Shown piece by piece: positions 8,348 through 16,759 of a stretch of DNA of 50,989 nucleotides. The position numbers and the translations under genes are program-made. Under the pieces are notes generated by a model. That model made no database searches. It was not told the origin of the DNA and worked only from the letters and a program-made list of their open reading frames with translations. The first letter of the stretch is position 1. Each line of letters begins with the position of its first letter. This DNA comes from JADGHX01 sp035760965 (GTDB taxonomy: Bacteria; Pseudomonadota; Gammaproteobacteria; Steroidobacterales; Steroidobacteraceae), in contig DASTRY010000020.1 in NCBI GenBank assembly GCA_035760965.1, forward strand, positions 1 through 50,989, given 5' to 3'.

Positions 8348-8829
8348 TTGGGGGACACTCCTTCACGAGAAATCGAGCGGTCCGGCGCCATACCGCGCGC
8401 GTCTGCGGGATCCGACTGCCGGCAGGCCGGTGCGTGCAGCGCGGCCACAATGCCGGCGGGAATGCGCTTCGGCTTGAATGACTGCGCATCGAGGCAGGCA
8501 ACGCGCACGCTCGCCTCGACGAGCACCTCGCCCCCGCGCTTGATGGACTGCGCGAATTGCAAGCACACGTTGCCGTCCAGTGCCACGTCGCACGTGACGT
8601 CGAGTGTGTCGTCGAGCCGCGCCGGGCGGCGATAGTCGACCGAGAGGTTCGCGACGACGAAGATGACGCCCGGGTCCTTCATCAGCTCCGTCTGCGCGAA
8701 GCCGCGTGCCCGGAGCCATTCCGTGCGCGCGCGCTCGAGGAACTTCAGGTAGTTGGCGTAGTAAACGACGCCACCGCCATCCGTATCCTCCCAGTAGACG
8801 CGTGCCGGCCAGGAAAACGCCGCGGTCAC
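8344..8829 (-). CDS. ybgC: Tol-Pal-associated acyl-CoA thioesterase YbgC
   Basis: YbgC is a hotdog-fold thioesterase that hydrolyses acyl-CoA or acyl-ACP and is encoded with the tol genes. The 161-residue product starts at GTG 8829 and carries the catalytic region VYWEDTDGGGVVYYANY with the active-site aspartate, then YLKFLERARTEWL and the strand VDYRRPARLDD. The C-terminal 25 residues are poorly conserved. Its start overlaps the ruvB stop by four bases (GTGA) and its stop overlaps the tolQ start. Confidence 0.92.
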   Translation of the reverse strand: MTAAFSWPARVYWEDTDGGGVVYYANYLKFLERARTEWLRARGFAQTELMKDPGVIFVVANLSVDYRRPARLDDTLDVTCDVALDGNVCLQFAQSIKRGGEVLVEASVRVACLDAQSFKPKRIPAGIVAALHAPACRQSDPADARGMAPDRSISREGVSPK

Positions 8830-9878
8830 TGATCGTCCTCGAACAGCTTCAGGTTCGCGGCCGCGCGCTCGGGCGCTCGCAGACCGAAGTGCTGGTACGC
8901 GAGGCGCGACGCGATGCGGCCGCGCGCCGTACGCATGACGAAGCCCTGCTGGATGAGAAAGGGCTCGATCACATCCTCGAGCGTGCCGCGCTCCTCGCCG
9001 ACGGCCGCCGCGATGCTCTCGATGCCGACGGGTCCGCCGTCGAACTTCTCGATGATCGTCAGCAGGAATTTGCGATCGAGCGTGTCGAAGCCCTGCGGAT
9101 CGACTTCGAGCAGATCGAGCGCACCGCGCGCGACGGCGTCATCGATATGACCCTGCGCTTTCACCTGCGCGTAGTCGCGCGCGCGCCTCAAGAGCCGGTT
9201 CGCGATGCGCGGTGTGCCGCGCGAGCGCTGCGCGATGGCGCGCGCCCCGCCCGGCTCGATGGGCACCTCGAGAATGCCGGCCGAGCGCGTGACGATGCGC
9301 TCGAGATCGTCGACGCCGTAGAACTCGAGCCGCTGCACGATGCCGAAGCGGTCCCGCAGCGGCGAGGTGAGCAAGCCCGCGCGCGTCGTCGCGCCGACGA
9401 GCGTGAACGGCGGCAGACTCAGCTTGATCGAGCGGGCGGCCGGGCCCTCGCCGATCATGATGTCGAGCTGATAGTCCTCCATCGCCGGATAGAGCACTTC
9501 CTCGACGAGCGGGCTCAGGCGGTGGATCTCGTCGACGAAGAGCACGTCCCGCGGCTGCAGGTTCGTGAGAATGGCCGCGAGATCGCCCGGGCGTTCGAGC
9601 ACGGGGCCCGAGGTCTGCTTCAGCGCCACACCGAGCTCCGCCGCGATGATGTGCGCAAGCGTCGTCTTGCCGAGGCCCGGCGGGCCGAAGATCAGCACGT
9701 GATCGAGCGCCTCGGCGCGCTGCCGTGCGGCGCCGACGAAAATCTCGAGCTGCGTCTTCACCGGAGTCTGGCCGACGTAATCCGCGAGCGTGCGGGGACG
9801 AATGGCCCGATCGACGGCCTCGTCCTCACGGCTCGAGATTGCGGTTACGACCCGCTCGGCTTCCACTTCGGTGACCAC
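8826..9878 (-). CDS. ruvB: Holliday junction branch-migration helicase RuvB
   Basis: RuvB is the hexameric AAA+ motor that, bound to RuvA, drives branch migration of Holliday junctions. The product shows the family start RAIRPRTLADYVGQ, Walker A FGPPGLGKTT, Walker B VDEIHR, sensor GATTRAG, the arginine-finger segment LTSPLRDRFG, and a C-terminal winged helix with QGFVMRTARGR. I chose GTG 9878 (VTEVEAERVV), which gives the usual short leader and 350 residues; an upstream in-frame start at 9938 would add 20 residues of no family resemblance. Confidence 0.93.
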   Translation of the reverse strand: MVTEVEAERVVTAISSREDEAVDRAIRPRTLADYVGQTPVKTQLEIFVGAARQRAEALDHVLIFGPPGLGKTTLAHIIAAELGVALKQTSGPVLERPGDLAAILTNLQPRDVLFVDEIHRLSPLVEEVLYPAMEDYQLDIMIGEGPAARSIKLSLPPFTLVGATTRAGLLTSPLRDRFGIVQRLEFYGVDDLERIVTRSAGILEVPIEPGGARAIAQRSRGTPRIANRLLRRARDYAQVKAQGHIDDAVARGALDLLEVDPQGFDTLDRKFLLTIIEKFDGGPVGIESIAAAVGEERGTLEDVIEPFLIQQGFVMRTARGRIASRLAYQHFGLRAPERAAANLKLFEDDQ

Positions 9879-9973
9879 TCCGCTACTCAACTGCTGCAAC
9901 CGGACGAAATCGATGCGTGCAGGCGCCCACGCCCGCACGGCTCGAGGAGCTTGTGTGCGCGGGCATCGGCGCC

Positions 9974-10570
9974 TCAGTCCCGAGCGGCGCTCTGCAGCGC
10001 CCGCCGGATCAATTCTTCGGTCGTCTGTGTACCGGGACCGGCCGCCTTGAGCAAGCGTGTCGCCTCGGCCGGTCGGTACCCCAACGCAACCAGAGCGCCG
10101 AACGCTTCGGCCTCCGGTGTCGCACCCTGCGCGACGATGGCGGCGCCCGGTTCCACGCCATCGCCGGAGGGCTTCAGCCGATCTCGCATCTCCACCAGCA
10201 ATCGCTCGGCCGTCTTGCGCCCGATGCCCGGGACGCGCACGAGCGCCGCCACGTCCTGATTCTGAACGCAGGCGATGAAGCCTTCGACACTGATGCCCGA
10301 AAGCAGGGCGAGCGCGATCTTCGGCCCGATGCCCGACACCTTCAGCAGGCTGCGGAACAGGCGCCGCTCCTCTTCCGTCGCGAAGCCGTAGAGGAGTTGC
10401 GCATCCTCGCGCACGACGAAGTGCGTCAGCAGCTTCACTTCCTGCCCGACCGCGGGCAGATGAAAGAAGGTCGACATCGGGGCTTCGAGCTCGTACCCCA
10501 CACCGCCCACTTCGACAGTGAGCTGGGGCGGCGTCTTCGAGCTGATGCGTCCGCGCAGCGAGCCGATCAT
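9974..10570 (-). CDS. ruvA: Holliday junction DNA helicase subunit RuvA
   Basis: RuvA binds the four-way junction and loads RuvB. From ATG 10568-10570 the 198-residue product begins MIGSLRGRISSKTPPQL (OB-fold domain), then has two helix-hairpin-helix motifs (LLKVSGIGPKIALALLSG and LVRVPGIGRKTAERLLVEM), a flexible linker (about 133-150), and the RuvB-binding domain III (EAFGALVALGYRPAEATRLL). The start codon overlaps the ruvC stop by four bases. Confidence 0.95.
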   Translation of the reverse strand: MIGSLRGRISSKTPPQLTVEVGGVGYELEAPMSTFFHLPAVGQEVKLLTHFVVREDAQLLYGFATEEERRLFRSLLKVSGIGPKIALALLSGISVEGFIACVQNQDVAALVRVPGIGRKTAERLLVEMRDRLKPSGDGVEPGAAIVAQGATPEAEAFGALVALGYRPAEATRLLKAAGPGTQTTEELIRRALQSAARD

Positions 10571-11085
10571 CGGGCCCGGCCCGCAGCGGCGCCGCCGATT
10601 GCGACAGTCGTGAGCGCGTGCACCCGGCGCGTGTTCGCGTGACACACCGCCACGGCGAGCGCGTCCGAAGCGTCGGCCGATAGCTTCTCTTCGAGCGCCA
10701 GCAGCGTGCGGATCATGTGCGCCACTTGAACCTTCTCCGCGCCACCGAACCCCACGACCGCGAGCTTCACGGCGCGCGGCGTGTACTCGAACACCGGCAT
10801 CGTCGTCGGCACGGCGCAGAGCGCGGCGCCGCGGGCGTGTCCGAGCTTCAAGGCACTTTCGACGTTGCGGTTCACGAATACTCGTTCGATGGCAACTTCG
10901 TCCGGCCGATAGCGATCGATCAGCTCCTGGACGCCTTCGAAGATGCGGCGCAGGCGCTCGTTCAACGATCCGCCGCTGCCGGCCGCAATGCACCCGTGTA
11001 CGAGCGACTTGCTGCTCCCATCGGCGCACTCGATGACGCCGAAGCCCGTACGTTGCGACCCCGGGTCGATGCCCAGGACGCGCAC
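10567..11085 (-). CDS. ruvC: Crossover junction endodeoxyribonuclease RuvC
   Basis: RuvC resolves Holliday junctions by symmetric cuts. Starting at GTG 11085 the product is 172 residues, the E. coli length, and begins RVLGIDPGSQRTGFGVIE. The four acidic catalytic residues are present: D in GIDPG, E in AIERVFVN, and the two aspartates of DASDALAVAVCHA. In-frame start codons further upstream would add residues with no family resemblance. It is co-transcribed with ruvA (overlap) and probably with yebC 64 bases upstream. Confidence 0.93.
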   Translation of the reverse strand: MRVLGIDPGSQRTGFGVIECADGSSKSLVHGCIAAGSGGSLNERLRRIFEGVQELIDRYRPDEVAIERVFVNRNVESALKLGHARGAALCAVPTTMPVFEYTPRAVKLAVVGFGGAEKVQVAHMIRTLLALEEKLSADASDALAVAVCHANTRRVHALTTVAIGGAAAGRAR

Positions 11086-11149
11086 GCGCGCGGCCACGGG
11101 CAGCCGCACGACCGTCGGCGCAACGCCTCCCCCGGCGTGAGCCGCCGGA

Positions 11150-11755
11150 TCAAACGCGCGCCAGGACCTCGTCCGGTATCTCGGCATTCGAGTAGACGTC
11201 CTGCACGTCATCGAGCTCCTCGAGGGATTCGAGGAGTTCAGCCATGTACTGCGCGGCGGTGCCTTCGAGCCGAACGCCGAGGGCGGCGCGCTGGGTGATC
11301 TCGCCGCCGGGCGGCGCGAAGCCGCCCGCCACGAGCCGCGCGCGCACCGTTTCGAAATCCAGCGGGTCCGTCAGCACTTCGAGCGATCCGTCCGCGCTCG
11401 TGACCACATCCTCGGCGCCGGCTTCGAGCGCCGCCGCCATCAGGTGCTCTTCGTCGGTGCCGGGCGGATACTGCATGAGCCCCACCTGGTTGAAGAGATA
11501 CGCGACCGAGCCGCTCGCACCGAGCGCCCCACCGTGCTCGGTGAACGCATGGCGCACCTTGGCGACCGTACGATTGCGATTGTCAGTGAGGCAGTCGACC
11601 ATCAGCGCCGCGCCGCCGGGACCGTAGCCTTCGTAGCGCACCGCCTCCGGGCCGCGGACGGGGCGCTCGGCGCTGCCGCGCCGGTTATCGGCTGCGGTTC
11701 GCAGATGCGCGCCTCTGCGGTGATGGATGCGAACCCACTTGCTCTGACCTGCCAT
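11150..11755 (-). CDS. yebC: YebC/TACO1-family protein with a large N-terminal internal deletion
   Basis: YebC proteins help ribosomes move through proline-rich stretches and have been described as transcription regulators. The start (MAGQSKWVRIHHRR) and the part from VRYEGYGPGGAALMVDCLTD through NRNRTVAKVRHAF to the C-terminus (SNAEIPDEVLARV) fit the family. Between them only about 26 residues remain, where the E. coli protein has about 73, so roughly 47 residues of domain I, including the basic helices after HRK, are gone. The product is 201 residues instead of about 246. The reading frame is intact. It may be non-functional, a divergent form, or an assembly error. Confidence 0.8.
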   Translation of the reverse strand: MAGQSKWVRIHHRRGAHLRTAADNRRGSAERPVRGPEAVRYEGYGPGGAALMVDCLTDNRNRTVAKVRHAFTEHGGALGASGSVAYLFNQVGLMQYPPGTDEEHLMAAALEAGAEDVVTSADGSLEVLTDPLDFETVRARLVAGGFAPPGGEITQRAALGVRLEGTAAQYMAELLESLEELDDVQDVYSNAEIPDEVLARV

Positions 11756-11780
11756 TGAATCGCCGGAAAAACGACGCAGG

Positions 11781-11786
11781 TATGAT
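11781..11786 (+). promoter_or_regulatory. Possible -10 element (TATGAT) of the relA promoter
   Basis: TATGAT lies 11 bases before the relA GTG, in the 42-base divergent gap to yebC. A -35 match at the right spacing is poor; TTGAAT at 11755-11760 is 20 bases away. If used, transcription would start only about 5 bases before the GTG, giving a nearly leaderless message, which fits the absence of a Shine-Dalgarno sequence. The sequence GGTATGATACC is nearly symmetric, so it could also serve the minus strand. Confidence 0.35.
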
Positions 11787-11797
11787 ACCGGCAAACC

Positions 11798-13924
11798 GTG
11801 GAAACAGCCCAACTCTGCCCGCCTGACATCCTCGCGAGCCTCGCGCGTACGCGCGCCGCGCTCGTGGAGGTGAGCCCGGTGGCCGAAGGCGCGCTCGGCC
11901 ACAGTGCGGAAGCTGCGGAGGTCATCGGCGCGCTGACGGAGAACGCCGAGCTGGCGAACGCGCTCCTGCTGCGCCCGGTGCTCGGACAGGACGGTCTCAC
12001 GCCCGAAAAGCTCGGCACCGTGACGTCGAGCGGTGCGGTGAAGATCGCGTCCGACCTGCAGCGAATCGGCGACGTCGGCTTGCCGCGCGACTGGTCCCCG
12101 GCGCAAGGCCTGAACGCGCGCCAGGCTGAAACCGTTCGCAAGATGCTGCTCGCCGTCGTGAGCGATCCGCGTCTCGTGCTGGCGCGGCTCGCCGAGCAGC
12201 TCGTCCGGCTGCGCCATGCCCGCGACCTGCCCGCCGAGGAACGCGAGCGGCTCGCACTGGAGTCGCGCTCGGTGTTCGCGCCCATCGCGAATCGGCTCGG
12301 CGTGTGGCAGTTGAAGTGGGAGCTGGAAGACCTTGCCTTCCGCTATCTGGAGCCGGACGAGTACCGGCACATCGCCGCCGCGCTCAATGAGCGGCGCGCG
12401 GATCGCGAGCGCTACATCGAGCACGTCTGCGAGATCCTGCGCGGCGAGATCCGCAAGGCCGGCATCTCAGCAGAGGTCTACGGCCGCCCGAAACACATCT
12501 ACAGCATCTATCGCAAGATGCAGCGCAAGCACCTCGCCTTCGAGGAGGTGTTCGACGTCCGGGCCGTCCGCATCGTCGTCGAGTCGATCCCGGACTGCTA
12601 TGCGGCGCTCGGCATCGTGCACGGCCTGTGGACCTACATCCCCGGCGAGTTCGACGACTACATCGCGACTCCGAAGGGCAACTTCTATCGCTCCATTCAC
12701 ACGGCCGTCATCGGCCCGCAGGGGCGCAGCCTCGAGGTGCAGATCCGCACGCGCGAGATGCACGAGCACGCCGAGCTCGGCGTCGCCGCGCACTGGCAAT
12801 ACAAAGAAGGCGGCACGCGAGACGAGCAGTACGAGCGCAAGATCGAATGGGTCCGGCGCCTGCTCGAGCCGCAGCAGCTCGGCGAGACGGACGCAGACTT
12901 CCTCGAGCGCATGCACGTCGAGCTGTTCCAGGATCGCGTGTACGCGCTCACGCCGAAGGGCGAGGTCGTGGACCTGCCGCGCGGCGCCACGCCGCTCGAC
13001 TTCGCGTACTTCATCCACACCGATCTCGGCCATCGCTGCCGCGGAGCGAAGGTGAACGGCCGCATCGTGCCGCTCGATACGCCACTCGCGAACGGCGACA
13101 TCGTCGAGATCATCACCGGCAAGCACGCCGCGCCGAGCCGCGACTGGCTCGCGCCGGAGCAGGGCTACCTCGTCTCACCGCGCAATCGCGCGAAGGTGCG
13201 CGCCTGGTTCAGGAAGCTCGACGTGAACGACAACCGCAGCGCCGGGCGGCAGATCGCCGAACGCGAGCTCGCGCGCATCGGCGCGGGACCCGAGCACATG
13301 GCGGCGCTGGTGCAGGAGCTGAAGGCGAATGACCTCGATCATCTGCATCAGCTGCTCGGCGAAGGCGAGATCACCGTGACGCAGCTGGTGCAGGCGGCGG
13401 AGCGACTGCTGAAACCCCAGCCGAACGAGCTGCAGATCCGCCCTCCGCGCAAACCTGCCGCTCGGAAGAAGCGCAGCTCGCTCGTCGAGGTCGAAGGCGT
13501 CGGGGACCTGCCGACCACCCTCGCGCGCTGCTGCGGCCCGATCCCGCCGCAGCCGATCAGCGGGTACGTCACGCTCGGGCGCGGGGTCACCGTCCATCGC
13601 AGCGATTGCCCCGCTTTGGCGCGCATGCGGGCGGTGAAGCCCGAACGGGTGCTGAATGTCGAGTGGAGCACGGGCGAGGAGGACACCCTCGCCGTGCAAC
13701 TCGTGATCACGGCGTATGACCGCCGCGGCCTGGTGCGCGATCTGACGGATGTCGTCGCCCTGGAACACCTCAGCATCGAGGAGCTGACCACGACGACGGA
13801 CCGCAAGGCCGGGACGGCTACCACGACCATCAAGCTGGCGGTGCGCGATCTCGAGCAGCTTGCGCGTGTTTTGCGCCGACTCACCACCGTTCCGAACGTA
13901 ATTTCTGCCCGCCGCCTGCATTAG
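11798..13924 (+). CDS. relA: GTP pyrophosphokinase RelA ((p)ppGpp synthetase I)
   Basis: RelA makes (p)ppGpp on stalled ribosomes during amino-acid starvation. The 708-residue product has an N-terminal hydrolase-like domain without the HD metal motif, so it should not hydrolyse ppGpp. The synthetase domain includes VYGRPKHIYSIYRKM and GEFDDYIATPKGNFYRSIHT; the EFDD signature is the RelA-type acidic motif, not the SpoT-type RxKD. A TGS domain (DRVYALTPKGEVVDLPRG), a zinc-binding segment with ARCCGPIP, and a C-terminal ACT domain ending in NVISARRLH follow. The start is GTG without a clear ribosome binding site. It diverges from yebC. Confidence 0.95.
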   Translation: METAQLCPPDILASLARTRAALVEVSPVAEGALGHSAEAAEVIGALTENAELANALLLRPVLGQDGLTPEKLGTVTSSGAVKIASDLQRIGDVGLPRDWSPAQGLNARQAETVRKMLLAVVSDPRLVLARLAEQLVRLRHARDLPAEERERLALESRSVFAPIANRLGVWQLKWELEDLAFRYLEPDEYRHIAAALNERRADRERYIEHVCEILRGEIRKAGISAEVYGRPKHIYSIYRKMQRKHLAFEEVFDVRAVRIVVESIPDCYAALGIVHGLWTYIPGEFDDYIATPKGNFYRSIHTAVIGPQGRSLEVQIRTREMHEHAELGVAAHWQYKEGGTRDEQYERKIEWVRRLLEPQQLGETDADFLERMHVELFQDRVYALTPKGEVVDLPRGATPLDFAYFIHTDLGHRCRGAKVNGRIVPLDTPLANGDIVEIITGKHAAPSRDWLAPEQGYLVSPRNRAKVRAWFRKLDVNDNRSAGRQIAERELARIGAGPEHMAALVQELKANDLDHLHQLLGEGEITVTQLVQAAERLLKPQPNELQIRPPRKPAARKKRSSLVEVEGVGDLPTTLARCCGPIPPQPISGYVTLGRGVTVHRSDCPALARMRAVKPERVLNVEWSTGEEDTLAVQLVITAYDRRGLVRDLTDVVALEHLSIEELTTTTDRKAGTATTTIKLAVRDLEQLARVLRRLTTVPNVISARRLH

Positions 13925-14100
13925 GCGACACCCCCGGCCGGACCTTGGTCCTGCGACCGCGGCGCCATGCTGAAAACGTGATCCCTCTCCCGTTTTGCGC
14001 ACGATTCGGTCAGGATACTTTTTAGCGTCCGAACGAAATTTGTCTCTAACTGCAGTCAGGGCTCCACGTAGGGCCCGCGCGACGCAGGGATGCCTGAGCT

Positions 14101-15201
14101 ATGGGGAACGACAACTGGGGAAATTCCGCCGCGACGATGCGGGTGCTGGTTGCCGACCAGGAACCGGAGATGCTCGAAGCGATCGCGCGCGTATTCGAGG
14201 TGGACGTGGCGACCACGAAGGCCACGTGCATCGACCTGCTGCGCGCGAATCATTTCGACGTGATCGTCGCCTGCGAGCGCCTCGAGGATGGCTCGGGGCT
14301 CGAGCTGCTGAGCCAGGTCGGGCAGCGCTGGCCGCACGTCATCCGCATTCTCGCCATCGAGCCGGAGCGGCGCGCGATGCTGCGCGGCCGGCTCGGGCCC
14401 TTCAAGCTCTTCGAGACGCTCTCGTATCCGATCGACGAGCAGAAGCTCGAAGCCGCACTGGAACGAGCCGCCGAACAGATCGCCGCCAATGAGGCCGCAG
14501 CACGCAGTTCACCTGCGAGAGACGGGTTCGCCGACACCGCGTCGCCGGCGCGGCCGGCTACGAGCGCAGCGCGACCCGCGCCGGTCGGCATCGTGAACGG
14601 CCCGCGACCTGCGGCGGCGGCACGTCCCATCGACAGCAGGCCGCTTTCGAGCAGCAGCGGCAACAATGCGGGTCGTACGCTCGGCGCGAGCTCGAGTCGG
14701 GCGCCCGATCCGCGGTCTGCGCCTGATCGCATGGGCCGCGCGACTTACGCATCGCCCGCAGCACCGGCATCGCCGCGGAACGAAGTACGCCGGCCTGGCG
14801 ATCGCATCGCCGGCACCGCCGCGCCGGTGCGGCCTGCACCGTCCGCACAATTGCCGCGGAACACGCTGAGGGCCTCGCGAAACGCCGGCCCGGCGCCGGC
14901 CGCATCCTTCGCCGGCGCGCCGAAGCCCGACACCGGCTATCCGCCGTTGCCGTCGAGGCGTTCGAAAATAGTCCCGCTGGGATCGCCGGCCGCCGGCGAA
15001 TACCGGATCCTGCCGCACAAGTACGACGTGCCTATGCCGGGCACGCTGCGCGGCGCGCGCGAGGACCGCGACTCGAAGAAAGCCTCGCTGCCTGAAAAGG
15101 CCGCATCGCTTGCGGCCGAAGCGCTGTCCAAGGTCTCGCGCTACATCAAGCCGCACGGCTCGGAGCTCGACCCCGAGCCGCCCCGCAGAAAACGGCGCTG
15201 A
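14101..15201 (+). CDS. Degenerate receiver-domain protein with long disordered tail
   Basis: The first 125 of 366 residues fold like a response-regulator receiver: MRVLVADQEPEMLEAIARVF, then HFDVIVACERLEDGSGLELL, and LFETLSYPIDEQKLEAAL. The position of the phosphorylated aspartate holds Cys (residue 58, in DVIVAC), and the conserved lysine before the proline is Tyr (109), so normal aspartyl phosphorylation looks impossible. Residues from about 135 to 340 are Pro/Ala/Arg/Ser-rich and probably disordered; the last 25 residues are basic. No output domain is recognised. It follows relA on the same strand after 176 bases and converges on lpdA. The role is unknown; it may be a protein-interaction adaptor. 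Confidence 0.8.
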   Translation: MGNDNWGNSAATMRVLVADQEPEMLEAIARVFEVDVATTKATCIDLLRANHFDVIVACERLEDGSGLELLSQVGQRWPHVIRILAIEPERRAMLRGRLGPFKLFETLSYPIDEQKLEAALERAAEQIAANEAAARSSPARDGFADTASPARPATSAARPAPVGIVNGPRPAAAARPIDSRPLSSSSGNNAGRTLGASSSRAPDPRSAPDRMGRATYASPAAPASPRNEVRRPGDRIAGTAAPVRPAPSAQLPRNTLRASRNAGPAPAASFAGAPKPDTGYPPLPSRRSKIVPLGSPAAGEYRILPHKYDVPMPGTLRGAREDRDSKKASLPEKAASLAAEALSKVSRYIKPHGSELDPEPPRRKRR

Positions 15202-15213
15202 GGCAGGCGAGCG

Positions 15214-16641
15214 CTAGCGGTTGATCGAGTCGATCGCGCGCTTGTCCGCCGCGAGCGCCGCTTCGTGCACGGCTTCCGACAGCGTCGGATGCGCGTGAAT
15301 CGTGCGCTGCAGGTCCTCGCTGCTCGCCGAGTACTCGAGCGCCAGCACGCATTCGGCGATCAGCTCACCGGCCATCGGTCCGATGATGTGCACGCCGAGA
15401 ATCTCGTCATCGTCCTGCGCGGCGATGATCTTCGCGAAGCCCGCGGCGGCCTCCATCGCCTTGGCGCGGCCGCTCGCGAGGAACGGGAACACGCCGGTCT
15501 TGTAGGCGCGGCCGCTCGCCTTCACCTGCTCCTCGGTCTGCCCGACCCAGGCAATCTCGGGCGCGGTGTAGATCACCGACGGAATGGTCTTGTAGTTCAC
15601 CTCGGCAAAGCGGCCGGCGATCAGGTCCGCCGCCATCACGCCTTCTTCCTTGCCCTTGTGCGCGAGCATGGGGCCGCGCACGCAATCGCCCACGGCCCAG
15701 ATGCCTTCGACGCCCGTGCGGCACTCGTGATCCACTTTGATGAAGCCGCGCTCGTCGAGCTGCACGCCCGTGCCCTCGGCGAGGAGATCCTTCGTGTAGG
15801 GCCGGCGGCCGATACACACGACGAGCTTGTCGACGGTGATCGTCTGTTCGCCCTTCGCATCCGAATACGTGACCTCCACGGCGCCGTTCACGACTTTCGC
15901 GCCGCTCACTTTGGCGCCGAGCCGGATATCGAGCTCCTGCTTCTTGAAGTGCCGCAGCGCCTCTTTGGCGAGCTGCTGATCGGCGATCGCCAGGAAATCC
16001 GGCAGCGCCTCCAGCACCGTGACCTGCGCACCCAGGCGTTTCCACACGCTCCCGAGCTCGAGCCCGATGACGCCCGCACCGATGACGCCGAGACGCTTCG
16101 GCGCGGCATCGAAGTCGAGCGCGCCCCACGAATCGACGATGTACTTGCCGTCGAACGGCGCGGAGCGCAGCTCCATGGGCGCCGACCCCGACGCGAGAAT
16201 GACGTGCTTCGCGGTCAGCTCGCGCTGGCTCCCGTCGTGCGCCGTGAAGGCTACCTTCTTCCCGGGCAGCAGCTTGCCATGTCCCTGCAAGGGCGTGACG
16301 CCCGCCGCCTTGAAGAGCTGCAGAATGCCGCCCGTCATGCCCTTCACGATGGTGGCCTTGCGCTTCTGCATGGCCGCGAGATCGAGGCCGACGCTGCCGA
16401 CCTGGATGCCGTGCACGGCGAATTCCTTCTGCGCGCGATAGAACAGCTCCGAGGATTCGAGCAGCGCTTTCGAGGGAATGCAGCCCGCGTTCAGGCAGGT
16501 GCCGCCGAAGGCGGGCGTGCCGTCGCGGTTCTTCCATTCATCGATGCAGGCGACGCTGAGCTTGTTCTGTGCCGCGCGGATCGCCGCCGGATAGCCGGCC
16601 GGACCGCCACCGATGACGATGACGTCGAAGTTGTCAGCCAT
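15214..16641 (-). CDS. lpdA: Dihydrolipoyl dehydrogenase (E3)
   Basis: This FAD enzyme reoxidises the dihydrolipoyl arms of 2-oxo-acid dehydrogenase complexes and passes electrons to NAD+. The 475-residue product has the FAD-binding VIVIGGGPAGYPAAI, the redox-active disulfide GGTCLNAGCIPSKALL, the NAD-binding GVIGAGVIGLELGSV, the second FAD motif GIWAVGDCVRGPMLAHKG, and the C-terminal catalytic HAHPTLSEAVHEAAL. It is the third gene of the sucA-sucB-lpdA group, 118 bases after sucB, so it most likely serves the 2-oxoglutarate dehydrogenase complex. Confidence 0.96.
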   Translation of the reverse strand: MADNFDVIVIGGGPAGYPAAIRAAQNKLSVACIDEWKNRDGTPAFGGTCLNAGCIPSKALLESSELFYRAQKEFAVHGIQVGSVGLDLAAMQKRKATIVKGMTGGILQLFKAAGVTPLQGHGKLLPGKKVAFTAHDGSQRELTAKHVILASGSAPMELRSAPFDGKYIVDSWGALDFDAAPKRLGVIGAGVIGLELGSVWKRLGAQVTVLEALPDFLAIADQQLAKEALRHFKKQELDIRLGAKVSGAKVVNGAVEVTYSDAKGEQTITVDKLVVCIGRRPYTKDLLAEGTGVQLDERGFIKVDHECRTGVEGIWAVGDCVRGPMLAHKGKEEGVMAADLIAGRFAEVNYKTIPSVIYTAPEIAWVGQTEEQVKASGRAYKTGVFPFLASGRAKAMEAAAGFAKIIAAQDDDEILGVHIIGPMAGELIAECVLALEYSASSEDLQRTIHAHPTLSEAVHEAALAADKRAIDSINR

Positions 16642-16759
16642 TGAAATCCCCAGTTTTCGAGGGGCGCTGCGCGCCCGGAAGCCCGATTCACAATTGGGGC
16701 GCGGCGCGCCGCATACCAGGTTCGCAGCGGCGCATCGCGCGGGTCCCGCCCGACGCGCC

